A stretch of DNA of 64,000 nucleotides from Primula veris. Lineage: Eukaryota; Streptophyta; Magnoliopsida; Ericales; Primulaceae. The stretch spans positions 33,900,702 through 33,964,701 of the forward strand of contig OY821743.1 of the NCBI GenBank assembly GCA_963682055.1, written 5' to 3'. The notes beneath the pieces were generated by a model, which saw only the letters and a program-made list of their open reading frames with translations, did no database searches and had not been told where the DNA came from. Below are positions 59,979 to 64,000 of this stretch, in pieces (positions within the stretch are counted from its first letter, which is position 1; the number at the start of each line of letters is the position of its first letter). Made by a program: the position numbers and the translations under genes.

Positions 59979-61184
59979 CTTGCCTCTCAAACCTTCGGTA
60001 GTTTTTCCTAACAAAGATTATGATGAGGGTCAGGTACTGAACACTCAACTCAACTAGGAAATATGGACACCGGATAAACGTTAAATGCAGACACTTAGCT
60101 ATTTATTTTTCGTTTTCTCATTTAGAAATTGCTCTTTTTCGTTTTTATTAGGAATCATGCCACTAAGGCGCACGCGATATTTAAAAAAATTTGAATATTC
60201 AAATATCATGATTCATGATGGTCATGATTCAAATGGTCAGGTCCATGCACTTACTTTTTATTTGTTAATTTATACTAGTTTAAAACGTTAAATTGGTAGA
60301 CCGAAAACAAGAGATATTTGTTGCTATATGTTAAGTATGAAAGAAAAAGACTCGTTTCTCCTTTTTGCAATTCATTCCTATCTCAATCAAACGTTTCCTT
60401 ATTTCTCTTCCCTTCTACTAGTTTTGATTGCGTTTTTCTGTCTTGTTTTTTCATCATATAACCGTATTTGGATAAATTGCTATTTGAATGGCTACCATGT
60501 TCTATACACATATTTCAATTGAATATCTTTCACTTTCAAAATACCAATTTAGAATTCCCAAGATTACAAATTTACTCAATTTTATACCCAGACCTAGGGT
60601 TGTTTAACATATGGTGATGTGTCTGTGATTTGATCATCGCTACTCCATCCTCATATGGTTGTAAGTTTGTAGCCTGATCTTTTTTCCTTTTACAAAATCA
60701 TGCCATTTTCGGCACGTACCTTTCGACTATCACATCAAAGAGTGCATCGAATAACTTGAATCACACACATTAATAGCCCGTCGAATGTAGAAAGTTTATT
60801 CCCAGACCAATATCCAAAGAATAAACTTATACCAAATATGCCAACATAGATTTTGTTCCACTCTCGAAAGTCCAAATTACTAAAGCTCAACCCATGTCAG
60901 AGGAAACATCTATTTAGTATCTGAATTTTGTATTGATGATTGAGCACGAACAAAGAGTATAAGGGATTCAGATCATAGGAAAAATATTAACCAAAAAGCA
61001 TACAACTAAACCATACTTCTGGAAATTTAAAATATAATGACACAACCATCATTTATACCTACTTACCCAAAACGGACGCTCGTGAAACTCATTTTCAGCA
61101 ATTTCTTTCAGCATGATGGGAAAATAAAGTACAAACCAAAAGCTGACTTTTAGACAAAATATAATGAATTAAGATTCTACGCAG
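59979..61184. other. Remainder of intron 2 of the reductase pseudogene
   Basis: From about 60640 the sequence aligns with intron 2 of the intact copy (CCTCATATGGTTGTAAG and following). About 650 bp before that have no counterpart in the intact gene. They belong to an older insertion, into which the copia element may have jumped: the phrase before the left LTR (GGCCTAAGAGTGCCTTGTTTT) continues after the right LTR (CTTGCCTCTCAAACC). Confidence 0.6.
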
Positions 61185-61701
61185 GTGGAAATGAATATGG
61201 CGTGGCAGCAACAGAAAATGCTAAATTTTTGTGAAGAGAAAGGAATTCATGTAAGTGCATCTTTTCCGCTAGGTGCGAATGGAGCATTTTAGGGATCCCT
61301 TGCAGTGATGGAGAGTCCGATCCTTAAGAATATTGCTACTGCTAAAGGCAAGAGTATTGCACAAGTAATAACTCGAAATCATCGTGTCGTAATAAATAAT
61401 AATGCCTTACGCACAATACAAATAGTTTCTGAAATTGAGTATTTCGTTTTCTTCTACAATATTGTAGGTAGCACTCCGTTGGGTGTATGAACAAGGAGCA
61501 AGTCCAATAGTAAAGAGTTTTAACACAGAGAGGGCAAGGCAAAACCTTGGAATATTTGATTGGGAACTAAAAGAGGATTATTTGGCACTAACTAAAAATA
61601 TTTCACAAAATCGGGCGTATCTGGGTGATGAGAATTTTGTTAGTCCAAAGGGACCATACAAATCGATCCAAGAGATTTGGGATGGTGAAGATGAAGCATG
61701 A

Positions 61702-62405
61702 ATTCTTGTATTTCTAATCTTCTCATTTGAAATAAAAGACCAAATCTTATTTGCTTAAATTCCCGTACTATTTCGTTCCCCGTCTTCTTTTTTTCTTCAA
61801 CTTATCAGGTGAATTTAACTCGAATGAAAACACGACTTGGAAATATGCTCTTTTGCTTTTAATTTCCGTGCTATTCGTTAAATTCTTTTTGTTTAGTAGA
61901 AGCATGCAAGTGCTTCGTTCAATGCTTAATGGTTCAACTCATCAAAGGAATAGAATCTGAACTATAACAACCTCTAGTAAATTACAAAAAAAAACATAAC
62001 AATGAATATTAAGGAACATGAAACTGTTTCCTCTACACAACCTTAAGATTAAAATGAGCCGCTAAGCGCTAGGCCTCGGCTTGCCAGCCCAATTAAGGCT
62101 AGTCATTCACTAAACTTAATTTAAATCCCTTAGTGATGTGATCATAAATTTGTGCCACTCTCTACAAGTCACATCGCCTCTAGTTCGTCGGTGTATCTCT
62201 CTCTCTTTATGGTTGCCGCTTTCTGGCTATGTACACATGTCGAGTATAACGGATCGCCAGCCTACATTCTTCTCATAGTAATTGATGGGCCAAATTTAAT
62301 TTTTACACTATTTTATTTTTTCTTACTTGTATTGATGGGAAAACAAAATTAATTTTTATTCAAGACATCCCGCCAAATAAAAAAGACTTGGGCCAGCTCT
62401 TGTTA
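61702..62405. other. Duplicated 3' flank of the reductase pseudogene
   Basis: Bases 61702-62110 match 50306-50395 plus 51735-52110 downstream of the intact copy, ending in the same AATTAAGGCTAGTCATTCAC phrase. No gene is present. Confidence 0.65.
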
Positions 62406-62410
62406 TAATC

Positions 62411-62625
62411 TGATATCATAGCGGGCATAGTGATGTTGACATCATCTACACCCATTTGATATGTCCGTTCATAAGACCCTTAAAATGTCGGGCCACGAGC
62501 GAAGGTGGGTGTTAGAGTATATTATCACACATCGACTAGATAATAATCGAGTCTGTGATTTATAAAGAGTTGCTCATACTTAACATTACGAGGTCTTTTA
62601 ATGGTAAAATATATGAGGTTTAACA
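62411..62625 (+). mobile_element. TRIM-like retroelement remnant (PBS, short interior, 3' LTR)
   Basis: TGATATCATAGC at 62411-62422 resembles the tRNA-Met primer-binding site. About 80 bp later GAAGGTGGG is a purine tract directly before a 116-bp LTR-like unit (62510-62625) that starts TGTTAGAG, includes ATCACACATCG, and ends TTTAACA. There is no coding capacity. The 5' LTR is absent or unrecognisable, and I saw no target duplication. Confidence 0.55.
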
Positions 62626-64000
62626 GCTCTGCACACTAGTCACTACCACCTGAACCTAACCACTCCGCTCCCCTACTACTGGCCAGTGACTCCACTCCCT
62701 TACTGTCTGTCTAGCACACCTCCACAGTTCCACCATCCTATTCATATGAAGATGCATATGTGTAGGGGTTTATAAACACTGAACAAATATAATGGATTTC
62801 ACAAAACCAAACGAATCATAAACCGAACTAGACTGTTTCTCATTTGGCTTGGTTCTACAAATTAATTCGATTTATAAGTCAGTAATTAATCCAATCTAGT
62901 TTGGTTGGTTTGCGGTTTTAGTGACCAAACCAAACCGATTACGTACGCATATATTAGTTTTTTATACAAATAATTATATACATATATCTATATGTATTTT
63001 TATAAATTTGATGTATTATGTATTTATAATTTAAAAATATGTGTAAGGCTGCTCCAAGATTAAATTTGAGTGTTTCTTTGTATAAGAACAATTTTATGGA
63101 TCGTAAATCATACTTTTTTTTTCATCAACGTTTAAAAACAACCAAGCCAAACCGAATGTGATTGGTTTGGTTCGGTTTCAATTTTAGTCTGCATCAATAT
63201 TACAAAATGCGCAAGACGGTAAGGGCAGCCTAAAGCCTACTTGTGCCTAGGCTAGCCCATGCTTGAAGATTTATTTTTGGAAGGAAAAAAAAACTTGAAA
63301 AATATATAGTTCTGACCGTTTGTAAACCATTACAATTAGCTTTTTGAATTCCAAATAATACAAATTACAAAAAAAAAATTGAATTTTGATTTAGCCTTTT
63401 ACCCTTAGAAAAAAAGCTTTGCTGAAAAAGCCTTACGTACCGCCCTTTGACGTCCTAATAGGCTTAAGCCACCTAGTTTAGCATAATTAAGGCTAATCAT
63501 ACCTAAGTAGGCCTAATTGCGTCTTAACCAAAATTTTGCCTAATTTCCTAACCCTGGCATTAAGTCAAGCTGTCCACGATAGTCTTGAGCCTAGGCGGCA
63601 TCTAGGCGGTGCGTGAACAGACCTTTTCGAACACCGCTTTGCATACAAAATACAAATATGGCATATATCTAATTATTTGCGTGATTTCATGTGATAGTTA
63701 TGTAATTTCTCACTGAGCCACAGACTTAGCGACCAAATCAGAAATTTCTAATGTGCATAAATAGTTCTTACTGTCTCTATTAAGTACGGATGAGTAAATA
63801 ATTGGATAAATATTGTCAATTGTATTCAAAATATTTCTGCCATTTTTTTTTTTTTAATTTGTCTAAACTACAATTTTCTTTTAATAAGATTGGATCAAAC
63901 TGGTGATAATAAACGTTGAACCAAACCTCGTGCTTGAAGACTCAATCCCGAGCTCTTTCACATGACAAGTTGTAATCTCAAATTCTTAAAGCAAAAAAAA
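62626..64000. other. Repeat-rich right end of the window
   Basis: No gene recognised. Bases 62800-63185 hold AACCAAACCGA-type low-complexity motifs in both orientations at the two sides (hAT-like pattern, ends not defined). Bases 63225-63645 hold repeated CCTAGGCGGC / AGGCCTAA motifs like those at 52060 and 38090, a self-similar MITE family. Confidence 0.45.

Larger units (their letters stand above)
52621..61701 (+). pseudogene. Tandem aldo-keto reductase copy, inactivated many times
   Basis: Exons correspond to the intact upstream gene: 52621-52760 plus 53456-53640 (exon 1, split by a MITE), 54360-54604, 61185-61364 and 61468-61701. Lesions seen: the MITE with TA duplication in exon 1; a 9-bp in-frame duplication (ACTTTGATACTTTGATACGG region) just after it; the exon 1 donor GT changed to CT; a one-base insertion in exon 2 near 54550 shifting the frame; the exon 2 last codon changed (CAG to CAT); a TAG stop in exon 3 near 61290; and a 5.3-kb copia element in intron 2. 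Exon 4 is fully open and ends [11 protein letters not shown] like the intact copy. The His of the tetrad remains (VHFP). The duplication probably predates all insertions. Confidence 0.93.

Overview
The window looks like a plant nuclear chromosome segment, most likely from a eudicot. It is AT-rich, genes are split by GT-AG introns and sparse, and much of the rest is transposable-element debris of plant types: MULE, hAT, CACTA, Stowaway, Emigrant-like, Ty1/copia and a TRIM-like remnant. An exact miR159 precursor, a U2 snRNA relic and an F-box gene of the plant FBA type agree with this. I cannot name the species.

Layout. 0-5.6 kb: the 3' end of an unidentified acidic gene, an interstitial telomere-repeat block, and a MULE-type element. 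That element carries one long intronless ORF (FAR1-like DNA-binding domain, MULE transposase, SWIM finger and a C-terminal OTU cysteine-protease domain), and both flanks hold arrays of short palindromes. 5.6-14 kb: gene-poor, with a hAT-like low-complexity element, a 120-bp tandem repeat and a Stowaway-like MITE. 14.4-17.1 kb: the last three exons of a cytosolic seryl-tRNA synthetase with no visible 5' part. 20.1-21.0 kb: a cluster of three MIR159 foldbacks on the minus strand (one canonical, one variant, one decayed), with a 44-bp tandem repeat on the upstream side. 25.6-31.4 kb: Emigrant-like, CACTA and Stowaway-like elements. 31.5-33.7 kb: a U2 snRNA pseudogene and an intact F-box gene. 35.1-43.2 kb: a two-exon, two-RRM hnRNP-like gene whose 7-kb intron is filled with about eleven decayed tandem copies of the end of its own first exon. 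44.6-47.5 kb: MITEs and a solo LTR. 47.7-50.3 kb: an intact four-exon aldo-keto reductase gene. 52.6-61.7 kb: its tandem duplicate, now a pseudogene broken by a MITE, lost splice donors, a frameshift, a stop and a whole Ty1/copia element. 62-64 kb: a TRIM-like remnant and other repeats.

Genes that look functional are the aldo-keto reductase, the F-box gene, the RRM gene, at least one MIR159 foldback, and probably the OTU-MULE ORF. Nothing suggests they share a pathway. The window is best read as a few host genes among layers of transposon insertion and local tandem duplication. The least expected structures are the palindrome arrays around the OTU-MULE, the MIR159 cluster, and the exon-derived array inside the RRM-gene intron.
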